From the IMG/VR virus record IMGVR_UViG_3300041411_000129, positions 62,001 to 126,000 of that record: a stretch of DNA of 64,000 nt, one strand, 5' to 3'. The notes under the pieces are model-generated. The model ran no database searches, was not told the DNA's origin, and saw only the letters and a program-made list of their open reading frames with translations. This DNA comes from a virus. A program made the translations under genes and the position numbers. Of the stretch, positions 36,273 to 44,676 are shown piece after piece; position 1 is the first letter of the stretch; each line of letters starts with the position of its first letter.

Positions 36273-37991
36273 ATGGCTGAGAATATCATCCCGTTACCGA
36301 ACGGTTATACGGTGATCACTGACCAAGATCGCGAAAAGGCGTCGGTGTTCAAACTCGCTGACCTCTACTCCTACAGACTCGTGGACGATGGCAGCGATGT
36401 TATTAAAGGCGAAGGCAAGTACGTACCGAACGTCGATGACCTGGTCATCATTTATGACCTCGGTATGTTTCGTGTTAGTCGGGTGGATTACACCAGTTAC
36501 GTCGCTGACCTAGAACTCTGGGAACTCCCCAAGTCTGGTGGTGATGTTGGCGTGGTCGATGTTCTGCTCGGTGTTGGCACGGGCTACACCAGCGAAACTT
36601 GGCGGGCAATGCTGGACACCCGCAAGCTGCCGTACACTCTGGACGTTGATGGTCGACTCCACATGTACAGCGATCTGGCGAAAGAATTCCGTGTCTTCAA
36701 AGGCATTGACATCACCCAGACTGGCGAAGTCATCAGTGCGTATTACAACGCATCGAACGAATACGTCAATGACGCTATCCCGCTGAAGACAGTTGGTACT
36801 GACGTTGTTACTAACCTCAATATCAAAGCTCCTACAGCAGGCTACAGCACCGTTGAGCTCGAAGATGGTGCATTGGTGACTGCTGTATTCTACAGCTTCA
36901 CTGGCGCGATCCTGAGCATCGCTAAGCTGTTGATCCACAACACCAACGTGGTCCGTCATCCGGATGATTCTGTCAAACGAATCAAATCGATCGAGATCAT
37001 CAGTCCGTATCTGTCGACGACTGAGCCGAACGTCCTGAACATCTCCATCTCTGCAACTGTGGCCACTCTGGCACTGCGCGGTAAGGTGACGTACATCGAT
37101 GGCTCGACTTCCATCCAAGACGTTGTGGATGAAGACTCGAACGGCAAGATGAAGTTGCTGGGCCTGAAGTACTGGTCCCCAACCATCACCGGTCGTTACG
37201 CCGACGTTACTCTGAGCTATGCTCCGAGTGAAGGTGAGGAATTCTCTTACAGTCAAGGCACCACATATGCCGGTACTGTGACTGTTCCTTATCAGATCCG
37301 TGGCCTGCCAGCAGATCCATCCTACAGCCTCAAGCTGTTCGTGTTCCCATCGTGGATCTCGAACCTGCAAGGCTACACGTTGGAATACTGGCTGTACGAT
37401 CTGAACCGTCAAGTCGCTCGTCGTGTGCCGAAAGCTGCGGTGGAATTGCACGAAGAGTCCATGCCGTTCGACGGACTGGAATACACTTCGGTGCAGACTC
37501 TGAAGTTCGGTGTGAACCTCAGCGTTGTCGATACCAGTTACGGCAGCAACCGTCATGTACAAACCGTGCAGATTGCGTTGCAGCGTGATGGTGGTCTTCG
37601 GGCTACCAACTGGAAAGTCAAGTTTGCGAGCAACCAACCGGGTTACTACGGTACTGGTGTCGAAGCAATCATCCGTGCTGGCAGCAGCGGCCTGAGTACT
37701 GTCAACTTGAAGTGCGGTGCTGTTGATAAGGATGCATGGCTGAAGTTGGTCTTCGAACCACTGCAAGCTCTGTACGATCCGCAAACTGAAGTGTCGGCTC
37801 CAGCTCCTACTCACTTCATCGTGACTACGAAGACTCGCGTCTACGAATTCCCGATCAGTCAGTGGGCGAACGACCTCACATTCATCAACGATCTGCTGGA
37901 AGGCGAGACTCTGTACGTTAAGTTCCTCAAACGTAACGTCTCTGGCGATCTGCAATTGGCTGTGGCTGGTTTCCCTACGCACTCGGTCTAA
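36273..37991 (+). CDS. virion structural protein, phiKZ gp26-like by position
   Basis: Encodes 572 residues. It appears beta-rich throughout, with repeated Thr/Val/Tyr strands (TVTVPYQIRGLPADPSYSLK) as in tail fibre or baseplate-wedge proteins. The ribosome-binding site is weak (TGAG). Placed between the 872-residue virion protein and the terminase on the same strand. Identification as structural is from context and composition. Confidence 0.6.
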   Translation: MAENIIPLPNGYTVITDQDREKASVFKLADLYSYRLVDDGSDVIKGEGKYVPNVDDLVIIYDLGMFRVSRVDYTSYVADLELWELPKSGGDVGVVDVLLGVGTGYTSETWRAMLDTRKLPYTLDVDGRLHMYSDLAKEFRVFKGIDITQTGEVISAYYNASNEYVNDAIPLKTVGTDVVTNLNIKAPTAGYSTVELEDGALVTAVFYSFTGAILSIAKLLIHNTNVVRHPDDSVKRIKSIEIISPYLSTTEPNVLNISISATVATLALRGKVTYIDGSTSIQDVVDEDSNGKMKLLGLKYWSPTITGRYADVTLSYAPSEGEEFSYSQGTTYAGTVTVPYQIRGLPADPSYSLKLFVFPSWISNLQGYTLEYWLYDLNRQVARRVPKAAVELHEESMPFDGLEYTSVQTLKFGVNLSVVDTSYGSNRHVQTVQIALQRDGGLRATNWKVKFASNQPGYYGTGVEAIIRAGSSGLSTVNLKCGAVDKDAWLKLVFEPLQALYDPQTEVSAPAPTHFIVTTKTRVYEFPISQWANDLTFINDLLEGETLYVKFLKRNVSGDLQLAVAGFPTHSV

Positions 37992-38001
37992 GGGATACGA
38001 T

Positions 38002-38032
38002 CTAGGGAGGGCGACCTCCCTAGGTCACTATG
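38002..38032 (+). terminator. hairpin followed by TATG
   Basis: CTAGGGAGG (38002-38010) pairs with CCTCCCTAG (38015-38023) around GCGA. TATG at 38029-38032 is 19 bases before the terminase start, so a terminator-promoter combination is plausible. Confidence 0.65.
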
Positions 38033-38050
38033 CCGCATTGAGGACCAATC

Positions 38051-40237
38051 ATGACTCTTTTGTATTTAGACGACTGGGATAACAAATATCCCAACGCGAT
38101 TGCCGATACCCTAACGCGCCGTAAGACGTGGGTTCAGTTGGCAGCAAAGTACCAGAAGATGGGGGTGAGTAACTATTACTTCCACTTGGCTTTGCATAAC
38201 CCTCTCTTGCAGGGGGTCGATCCATATTCGGATGACTTGACTCCTGCGCAACAGCAGATGATCTTGCTCGAGTGTTCCGAGAACTTCTGGTACGCTTTAC
38301 GTGAGGTGATTCGTTTCCCGGATGCTGGTGGTGATCAGTATTTCCACTTGGATGCGAACCGTGGCAACATCGCCATGTTCTGGTGTATCTTCAACGCCTT
38401 TGTTACTTACGTACAGCAGATTCGTCAGACTGGTAAATCGCTGAACAGTCGGGCAATCATCATCCTGTTGCACATGTTTGCAGCTCAAGGTTCTGACTCC
38501 ATCCTCTTCACCAAGGGTGACTTACGTAAAGGCGAGATCAAGAACTACAAGGCTTATCGGGACGCTCTTCCGAAATGGATGTGGTACAAGGCGGACAAGG
38601 ACACGGATAACCAGTACGAATTCACCACGATGATGAATAAAAACATCACGTACTCGTACGTTCCACAAGGTTCTCCTGAGGAAGCGAACAACGTGGGTCG
38701 CGGTAAGACCCCTCGCTTCATCTACGGCGACGAGATTCCATTCTTGCCGTACGCTGCAATCTCTCTTCCTGCATTGATCGCATCCACCACGGACTCCTTC
38801 GATAAGGCGAGAGCTCAAGGTCTGTTCCACGGTGTTCTCTACACGACTACGGCCGGTGACTTGTCCACCGATTCTGGTAAGTACGTTTACGAGAAGATCA
38901 AGAAGAAGGCCATGTTCTTCAGTGAGGCTCTGTACGACGCCCGTAATCGTGCAGAAGCTATCGACATGATCATGGCGAACAGTAAGTGTGAATCCCGCGA
39001 TGCACCGTTCGTGGATATCTCGTTTAACCACTTGCAACTCGGTAAGACGAACGAATGGCTCCGCGGTAAGATCGCGATGGTTTCTGCATCTCGTGACCAG
39101 ATCGAACGAGACTTCCTTGGACGTTGGACTTTCGGTTCTGAGAGTAACCCGATTCCTGAGAAGATCCTCAACAAGATCCGTGACCACGCAACGCAAGCGC
39201 CACACGTTCAAGTTGAAGAGAAGTACAAGTACCACATCAAGTTCCAACTTCCACCTGAGGAAGTAAGGGCTCGTAAAGCTGTGATGGGTCTCGATACCTC
39301 TAACGCGGTTAACCGAGATGCCATTACTGGCGTGATGATCGATGTGGAGACCGGTGAGACGTTGATGACGTTCATGGTGAGTGAGATCAGTCTGTCTTAC
39401 TTCGCTTATTGGTTGGCTCAATTCATGGCCGACTTCCCGAACTTCACCCTGATTCCTGAGAACAAGTCCTCGTGGCTTGGTATGTTCGACATCCTTAACA
39501 GCCGTCTCCCGATGTTGGGTGTGGATGTGGGTCGTCGTATCTACTCGGATATCGTGGACAATGCTTACGGCTCTGATGCTGAGAAGCGCACCTACCGCGA
39601 CTACACGTCTGGTGGTAGTTCTGAGCGTAAGTACTTCCCGTTCCGTAACGACTTTGGTTTCATGACTACGGCCGGTAGTCGGGGCGATCTGTACATCGAC
39701 ATCTTGAAGTTGGCTACTGTTCAACAGGCTGAACTGATCCGTGAGCCTGCGCTTATCGATGAGCTGTCCAGTCTGGTGGAACGTCGCGGGCGAGTTGACC
39801 ACAAAGCCTCCGGGCACGATGACCATGTAATCTCATGGCTCATGGCTAACTGGTTCCTTCGTTTCGCTCGTAACTTGGATCACTACGGAATCGATCCGCG
39901 TAAAGTCTTGTCCCGTGTACGTTCTGTTACTGCCGGTAATGATCCTAAGGTCGTCGCCAAGAATCGTAAACGTGAGAAGCATGCGATTGATGTAGAGATC
40001 CTTGAAGCACGCATCGAAGGCGCGGCTACTCTGATCGAACGTCGTTACTTGGAAGCCAAACTCAAGTCTCTGATGTCTGAGGCTATGGGTGAGGAAGAGT
40101 CCGACGTAGTTTCGGTTGACCGGGTTGCTGTTAGTGAGAAGAACATTCAAACAACTGCTGCTCGTGGGATGAACCGAGATGGTCTGTTCGCAGCCGCTCG
40201 CAACATGCCTTTCCGTCCAGGCTTCAATCGTCGTTAA
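38051..40237 (+). CDS. terL: terminase large subunit, phiKZ gp25-like
   Basis: Encodes 728 residues with GAGGA 8 bases before the ATG. ATPase motifs are Walker A RQTGKS at 125-130, Walker B FIYGDE at 223-228 and the coupling motif TTTAG at 265-269. The RNase H-like nuclease begins at VMGLDTSNAVNRDA (Asp415), with acidic residues in LIPENKSSW and the C-terminal SGHDDHVISW. The enzyme pumps DNA into the prohead and cuts concatemers. In a nucleus-forming phage, packaging takes place at the outside of the protein shell. It is preceded by virion genes and followed by a convergent terminator. Confidence 0.9.
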   Translation: MTLLYLDDWDNKYPNAIADTLTRRKTWVQLAAKYQKMGVSNYYFHLALHNPLLQGVDPYSDDLTPAQQQMILLECSENFWYALREVIRFPDAGGDQYFHLDANRGNIAMFWCIFNAFVTYVQQIRQTGKSLNSRAIIILLHMFAAQGSDSILFTKGDLRKGEIKNYKAYRDALPKWMWYKADKDTDNQYEFTTMMNKNITYSYVPQGSPEEANNVGRGKTPRFIYGDEIPFLPYAAISLPALIASTTDSFDKARAQGLFHGVLYTTTAGDLSTDSGKYVYEKIKKKAMFFSEALYDARNRAEAIDMIMANSKCESRDAPFVDISFNHLQLGKTNEWLRGKIAMVSASRDQIERDFLGRWTFGSESNPIPEKILNKIRDHATQAPHVQVEEKYKYHIKFQLPPEEVRARKAVMGLDTSNAVNRDAITGVMIDVETGETLMTFMVSEISLSYFAYWLAQFMADFPNFTLIPENKSSWLGMFDILNSRLPMLGVDVGRRIYSDIVDNAYGSDAEKRTYRDYTSGGSSERKYFPFRNDFGFMTTAGSRGDLYIDILKLATVQQAELIREPALIDELSSLVERRGRVDHKASGHDDHVISWLMANWFLRFARNLDHYGIDPRKVLSRVRSVTAGNDPKVVAKNRKREKHAIDVEILEARIEGAATLIERRYLEAKLKSLMSEAMGEEESDVVSVDRVAVSEKNIQTTAARGMNRDGLFAAARNMPFRPGFNRR

Positions 40238-40240
40238 CAG

Positions 40241-40270
40241 CATAAAGCCCGGCTCACGCCGGGCCTTATG
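40241..40270. terminator. bidirectional hairpin between convergent genes
   Basis: GCCCGGC (40247-40253) pairs with GCCGGGC (40258-40264), with CATAA at the left foot and TATG at 40267-40270. It lies between terminase (plus) and the unknown gene ending at 40276 (minus). Confidence 0.7.
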
Positions 40271-40275
40271 TTCGC

Positions 40276-41532
40276 TTACTTCTCGTTGTGGTGCTTTGTG
40301 AAGGCACGCAGAAGAATGTAAAGAAGTACGGCGTTACGTACTGATGAGATCAAAACCTTGTTCTTGGACTTGATCGCAATAGTCGTAATCTCTTCAGTCA
40401 GCTCCCGCATCTCCAGAATCATCGGGTTGTTCGTACGAGACGCTTGATACAACGAGCGCATCTTACGCAACAGTCCTGGGATGTCAGAACTGGAGACCAT
40501 GGTCGATGGATTCTTGTTCAAGTAGTCGAACGCATGTTGCAGCGTAATCTCACAGATCCGCTGTACGCGCTTGTCAGCTCGAGGAGAGGCATTGTTGGAC
40601 ATGTACGACAGTGTGTTCACCAACGCGCTCTTAGGCATCGTAGGGACTGTCTTAACGATAACCTCGACCAACTCCGGGATGATGAAGTTGTTCTTATCGC
40701 TAATGATCTCCAACAGGTAACGGATGTAGCTCGAATACAACCGAGTCTTGTCGCGGATCTTGAGCTCACCATCGAGTTCGATCTGCGCATCCGAGTTACG
40801 GATCTGAAGAGTTGGATCATGCAGCACGGTTTCGAAGACATCCCGGATGTTCTTCAGGATGTCCTTGATACGGCCTTGGGTATCGTTGGCGATCTTGTCG
40901 ATGTCCTTATCGAACTTGACTAGGTGGTTGTACCACAGCGTCCCCGGACTCACGATATCCGCAGCACGTTGCTTAAGCAACTCACCCCAACTACCTGCTA
41001 CCTTAAGACCAAACCGTTTTGATAGCTGAGCGTAGGTCGCTTGGGCGACGATGGGATCGGCGTCCCAGGTAAACCAATTAGCGAGAATAGATGTGATATA
41101 CTTGTACTGGAGAACGAGAGCGCAAGCCATAGCGCCAGAGTGCCGATCGCCTTCATTGAGTTTATCTGCCGTCAGAAATTTATGGATCATCCAGAGGCAT
41201 GCCAAATTCATAACGTCGCTGGATACGTGCCGGTGAGTTACCACTTCTGGAAGAGCGTGTAGATCATCCTCGAGGGAATCCTCATCCACGTCCATCACTT
41301 CATCGAACCACTTGTTCCGGTCTTCATCTTTGAATCGAACCGGGTCAACGCCCATCAGGTTCCCACCGAAGAATCTGATGTGTACGTCATTCTTGTTTAC
41401 GAACCGCTGTTCGTAATCCATCACCTTCCGGAGAAGCTTCTGATCAAAGACAAGGTGGGAGCAATGTTGCTCAAACACTTCTTTGATATTGCGACCCGGC
41501 GCTGTGGATGGTCTGAGAGAATCTTGAATCAT
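40276..41532 (-). CDS. hypothetical helical protein next to terminase
   Basis: Encodes 418 residues. The ATG at 41532 is used because GGGTGGGGA lies 6-7 bases upstream; a GTG at 41544 is inside that site. The protein appears all-helical with a basic C-terminus (SKNKVLISSVRNAVLL, ending HHNEK). A phiKZ gp24-type position beside the terminase suggests a late or assembly role, but no motif supports a specific function. Confidence 0.6.
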   Translation of the reverse strand: MIQDSLRPSTAPGRNIKEVFEQHCSHLVFDQKLLRKVMDYEQRFVNKNDVHIRFFGGNLMGVDPVRFKDEDRNKWFDEVMDVDEDSLEDDLHALPEVVTHRHVSSDVMNLACLWMIHKFLTADKLNEGDRHSGAMACALVLQYKYITSILANWFTWDADPIVAQATYAQLSKRFGLKVAGSWGELLKQRAADIVSPGTLWYNHLVKFDKDIDKIANDTQGRIKDILKNIRDVFETVLHDPTLQIRNSDAQIELDGELKIRDKTRLYSSYIRYLLEIISDKNNFIIPELVEVIVKTVPTMPKSALVNTLSYMSNNASPRADKRVQRICEITLQHAFDYLNKNPSTMVSSSDIPGLLRKMRSLYQASRTNNPMILEMRELTEEITTIAIKSKNKVLISSVRNAVLLYILLRAFTKHHNEK

Positions 41533-41594
41533 CGAAGTCCCCACCCTGTTAGGGTTCTTTAGTCACAGGATACCTAACGCAAATTATTATAGTC

Positions 41595-41605
41595 CTACAT
41601 TGTAG
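41595..41605 (+). promoter_or_regulatory. candidate early promoter (CTACATTGTAG)
   Basis: An ACATTG core after TTATTATAG, 43-53 bases before the ATG at 41648. It heads the 41.6-47.3 kb operon of small proteins. Confidence 0.45.
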
Positions 41606-41647
41606 AATCAGTATAACAACACTAACCGACCGTAGGAGGTCAACGCA

Positions 41648-41827
41648 ATGAGTAATCAAGCAACTAATAAGCCGATCTTTCTGCGTTCCGGTGATGATCT
41701 TGACTGCGATTGCGGTCGACGGGGAAGCGTAAAGATTCCGTATCAAACAGCTCCAGGCAAAACCTCGTACCACGTTTTCTGTGATGATCATTACGATGAT
41801 TGGAAGGAAGACAACAAAGGGTCTTAA
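41648..41827 (+). CDS. 59-residue Cys/His protein
   Basis: A 59-residue gene with GGAGG (41635-41640 region) upstream of the ATG. Cysteines sit at 20, 22 and 45 (LDCDCG; HVFCDDH) with nearby His42 and His48, so a small zinc site is possible. Its stop codon overlaps the next start (TAATG), indicating coupling with a second Cys-rich small protein. An ACATTG motif lies upstream. No family is recognised. Confidence 0.65.
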   Translation: MSNQATNKPIFLRSGDDLDCDCGRRGSVKIPYQTAPGKTSYHVFCDDHYDDWKEDNKGS

Positions 41828-41829
41828 TG

Positions 41830-42018
41830 ATGTCTCAGCAAGAACCTGCAAAGCTCCAACCGGTTTGCTCTCAGTGTGGGAAGCAGGTCGATACGTTGTT
41901 CACCACAACGTTAAACACAGGTGGGTACAGTTCGATTGTTGCGAACGTGTGTCCTGCTTGTATTTCTTCTAAGGGTGACGTTAGCAAGCATCTTGCCGAC
42001 TACTCACCAGAAGCATAA
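41830..42018 (+). CDS. 62-residue zinc-ribbon-like protein
   Basis: Encodes 62 residues with two CxxC knuckles (CSQCG at 13-17 and CPAC at about 41-44), as in a zinc ribbon. AAGGG is 9 bases before the ATG; an ATG at 41827 overlapping the upstream stop is an alternative start. Small zinc-ribbon proteins of phages often bind nucleic acid or host transcription proteins. That is only a general possibility here. Confidence 0.65.
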   Translation: MSQQEPAKLQPVCSQCGKQVDTLFTTTLNTGGYSSIVANVCPACISSKGDVSKHLADYSPEA

Positions 42019-42049
42019 GGACTTGCCGGGGCGTTCCCGGCGCTTATGC
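42013..42049 (+). terminator. two-tier hairpin with CATA/TATG feet
   Basis: GCATAAG (42013-42019) pairs with CTTATGC (42043-42049), enclosing GCCGGG/CCCGGC. It overlaps the preceding stop codon and places TATG 39 bases before the next ATG. Confidence 0.65.
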
Positions 42050-42086
42050 CGCTAAGCACGATTTCTAACTTCTTAAGGATTCCAAG

Positions 42087-42878
42087 ATGATCACCACTGA
42101 CACTACACCAGTATCCGCTCTGCAAGCTGCTTTCGCTCACGTTCAACAGGAACATCTGGTAACTGCCGCTGACTTCCCAGTCGTTTGGTGTAATGCGCCA
42201 GAGTCCGAAGTTCTGAAAGCATACACCGTAGACAACGGCAAGATGTTCCTCACCGAGGCTGAGTTCCAGGAGATCATGGCCAACTCCGCTAACAACAAGA
42301 ACGTAGTCAATATCTTCAGTACTCCGGTCAGGCAAGACCTCACCGTCGATCTATACCGCAACAAAGACGTTAACAAGGTCGACCTGTCTAACAGCAAGTA
42401 CATGGTCCGAGGTGACCTCGACTCTATTCCAGTTGATGAAGTGGTTGACAAAGACGCCAAGCTGCGTTACGTCCTGTCTGCCGCCGATATCTGGCCTGAA
42501 TCCGAAATCCCTGTCGAAGTTGCTCCAGCTCCAATCGAAACCGAAATGGGGCTTAGCACCCCACGTACGTACATGCAGTCGATCGCTGAAATCAAACCTC
42601 TGGATGAACCTATCATCTGGAACCAAACCGATGGCATCATCGAATACCTGCACATCTTCAAGAACCTCCCGACCAAAGAGCTCGACAAGGAATGTGCCTC
42701 GCCGTGCTTCCGTAGCATGATGGTTGCATTGAAACGCAATCTCTGGTTCAACGAAGGTATCAACGTAGAACTGGCGCGCCGTCTCCGCAAGGAAGGCTTC
42801 ACCGTGAACTACGTGACGTACCGTAATGAACTGACCGTCATCGTACACCCTGATGGACCTTTCGTCTGGAAGGTTTAA
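42087..42878 (+). CDS. hypothetical protein
   Basis: Encodes 263 residues with AAGGA 9 bases before the ATG. A Pro/Glu-rich linker (VPVEVAPAPIETEMG region) separates an N-terminal alpha/beta part from a C-terminal part that looks like a small domain (RRLRKEGFTVNYVTYRNELT). The C-terminal strand pattern may suggest a nucleotide- or RNA-binding fold, but this is weak. Function unknown. Confidence 0.6.
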   Translation: MITTDTTPVSALQAAFAHVQQEHLVTAADFPVVWCNAPESEVLKAYTVDNGKMFLTEAEFQEIMANSANNKNVVNIFSTPVRQDLTVDLYRNKDVNKVDLSNSKYMVRGDLDSIPVDEVVDKDAKLRYVLSAADIWPESEIPVEVAPAPIETEMGLSTPRTYMQSIAEIKPLDEPIIWNQTDGIIEYLHIFKNLPTKELDKECASPCFRSMMVALKRNLWFNEGINVELARRLRKEGFTVNYVTYRNELTVIVHPDGPFVWKV

Positions 42879-42895
42879 ACTGAGTCCCCTTTAGT

Positions 42896-42938
42896 CCGGC
42901 GTCTTTACTGTTCCCTTGGGATGCCGGGCTCTTTTTTT
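42896..42938 (+). terminator. long-loop hairpin with T-run
   Basis: CCGGC (42896-42900) pairs with GCCGG (42923-42927) and is followed by seven T at 42932-42938. The long loop makes it weaker than the other terminators here. Confidence 0.5.
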
Positions 42939-42962
42939 CTTTGTCCAACGTTGGAGTTTCTC

Positions 42963-43514
42963 ATGCCCTTAAGATCTGAACGCGATAAACTGCTACTCCT
43001 CTACATCTCTTCTGATGTTCCGATCATCACTCTCGAGAACTACGAGAAGTGGTACAACATCTACGTCGTTTTCCCAGGTGACGTAGTAGAGACAGTTCCA
43101 GGTGATCTCGTGATGGAAGCTTCTGGAAATGATGGCTTGTGGGTTGACCATGACTATCACCCTCAACTACTGCACAACTTGGCCAAGATCTACTGCGGTC
43201 AAGTCGATCATCTGGCTCTAGAAGTGGCCGCTGGTCGCTGGGTTCTTTCTGGTCATGGCAGTATCGGCGATACAGGCTACATTGTCGATCAGGAAGTTGA
43301 AGACACGATGTTCGAAGCCGCCGATGATACTTCGTTCGAGATGGAACGTAACGTTCGTTGCCATTGCTGCGTCAAAGTAGCACGGGAGCAGTTCAAGGTT
43401 TCCCGTCGGATCGATCCTGTCGGTGAGCACAAGCTGTTCCGCTTCTGCGGTGAACACCTCAAGGAGTTCAACGAACACCGTTTCAACTGGATCTCTAAAC
43501 ATTACAACGGCTGA
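42963..43514 (+). CDS. hypothetical Cys/His-containing protein
   Basis: Encodes 183 residues. The ATG at 42963 follows TGGAG by 7 bases; an in-frame ATG at 42921 lies inside the terminator and is rejected. The C-terminal part contains a likely zinc site (NVRCHCCVKVAREQ and RFCGEHLKEFNEH). The N-terminal part is acidic with many Tyr and Val residues. Coupled to the next gene with an 11-base gap. Function unknown. Confidence 0.62.
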   Translation: MPLRSERDKLLLLYISSDVPIITLENYEKWYNIYVVFPGDVVETVPGDLVMEASGNDGLWVDHDYHPQLLHNLAKIYCGQVDHLALEVAAGRWVLSGHGSIGDTGYIVDQEVEDTMFEAADDTSFEMERNVRCHCCVKVAREQFKVSRRIDPVGEHKLFRFCGEHLKEFNEHRFNWISKHYNG

Positions 43515-43524
43515 GGAAGTCACG

Positions 43525-44256
43525 ATGTTCACTATTACAGCGCTGCACGTTATCGAAGAATTGGGCCCTAAGTTCAGTGAGTTCCTGAAGAAGAACCAAC
43601 TGATTGAGTTTGTCACCGACCCTACTGGCTATCTGGATGAGAAGACCGTTATCGGTACTATCTTCACTTTGGCTTATGGCAATGGTGTCCACTCGGCGCA
43701 GTTCGAAGAATGTAGTAAGCGCCTTGTTTCATTGTTGGGTGGCCATGTGCCTGAAGAACTGGTCGATGAGATCCTTTCGCAGGCACTGGGTTATCGGGAT
43801 AGAGCTCAACTTCGTTCTAAGGCTGTAAAGCTGAAGTTCAAGTCGAGAACGTATTACTACCCGAGCGTTTGGCGTCACGGGATGACTGGCCGGAAACAAA
43901 TCTTCGAGCCGGACTCCATTGCTCCAATCGACGTAAAGGTTAAGGTCATCGATTACTGGTCTCTGTTCCTAGAGCGAGGCTACGACATTCAACCAGCGAC
44001 TTACTACACTCCGGTCGACTACATGGTGAAGGTGGCATTCCACTATAACCAATGCCGTAAGACCTTGAAAGAGTGTGCGCGGGATATGCAGATCCTGTCG
44101 TCTGGTCAATTGACCCTCGGTGACTCTTACCGACTCCTAGCTAAGGCGATGGGGTACGAATCTTGGTATCACGCTAAGGTGTCGTCTGCTCCTGACGAAC
44201 ATATCGAAAACCTGAGAAACCCACGTCCCTCTATCGGCGATTACGCCCAACTTTAA
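43525..44256 (+). CDS. hypothetical protein with two short LGY-type helical repeats
   Basis: Encodes 243 residues. The ATG at 43525 follows GAGGA; longer in-frame extensions overlap the upstream gene. Two segments share the pattern of a short helix pair ending in xALGYRDRAQL (about 85-100) and KAMGYESWYHAK (about 210-221), similar to motifs found at the N-terminus of some small glyoxalase-superfamily-associated domains. The relation is by eye. Function unknown. Confidence 0.55.
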   Translation: MFTITALHVIEELGPKFSEFLKKNQLIEFVTDPTGYLDEKTVIGTIFTLAYGNGVHSAQFEECSKRLVSLLGGHVPEELVDEILSQALGYRDRAQLRSKAVKLKFKSRTYYYPSVWRHGMTGRKQIFEPDSIAPIDVKVKVIDYWSLFLERGYDIQPATYYTPVDYMVKVAFHYNQCRKTLKECARDMQILSSGQLTLGDSYRLLAKAMGYESWYHAKVSSAPDEHIENLRNPRPSIGDYAQL

Positions 44257-44268
44257 GGAATACCTATC

Positions 44269-44634
44269 ATGGGTGAATTGATTATTTGGTGGATTACTGG
44301 CGAGCAAGTAAAAGAGATCTTTGCTCGTTACGCTAAACATGAGAAAGGTGAGTTTGACCGAGTAACTTTACCCGATGGTCTTCCGAATTACCTGAAGGAG
44401 GAGCTCGGTTCTCGTAATGGCCGGCCTGGACGTTGCCGTCTGTGGATCAATCATAAGTTTGAATTCCAGGGCTGTAACTGGGATCAGGCTAAAGCTGACG
44501 AGTTGTTCGAGGGTATTGATCAGGCAGACATTGGCGGTATCGTCATGTGGCGTCACGATATCCAGCGTCTGTTGGATTTCGATTTCCCTAATCTCTTCAC
44601 AGACAAAGATCTGAATAAGATCGAAGAAATCTAA
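44269..44634 (+). CDS. hypothetical protein
   Basis: Encodes 121 residues with AAGGAA 9 bases before the ATG. The sequence has a hydrophobic N-terminus (MGELIIWWITGEQV) that is too short and interrupted to be a secure membrane span. The C-terminal half is acidic. Member of the 41.6-47.3 kb operon. Not recognised. Confidence 0.6.
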   Translation: MGELIIWWITGEQVKEIFARYAKHEKGEFDRVTLPDGLPNYLKEELGSRNGRPGRCRLWINHKFEFQGCNWDQAKADELFEGIDQADIGGIVMWRHDIQRLLDFDFPNLFTDKDLNKIEEI

Positions 44635-44638
44635 ACTA

Positions 44639-44656
44639 TACGGCGTTTATGCCGTA
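44639..44656 (+). terminator. small hairpin with TATG in the loop
   Basis: TACGGC (44639-44644) pairs with GCCGTA (44651-44656); TATG at 44648-44651 spans the loop and stem. It is 21 bases before the next ATG and could be a promoter or RNA-processing element rather than a terminator. Confidence 0.4.
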
Positions 44657-44676
44657 ACCGATAAGAGTTAAGTCCC

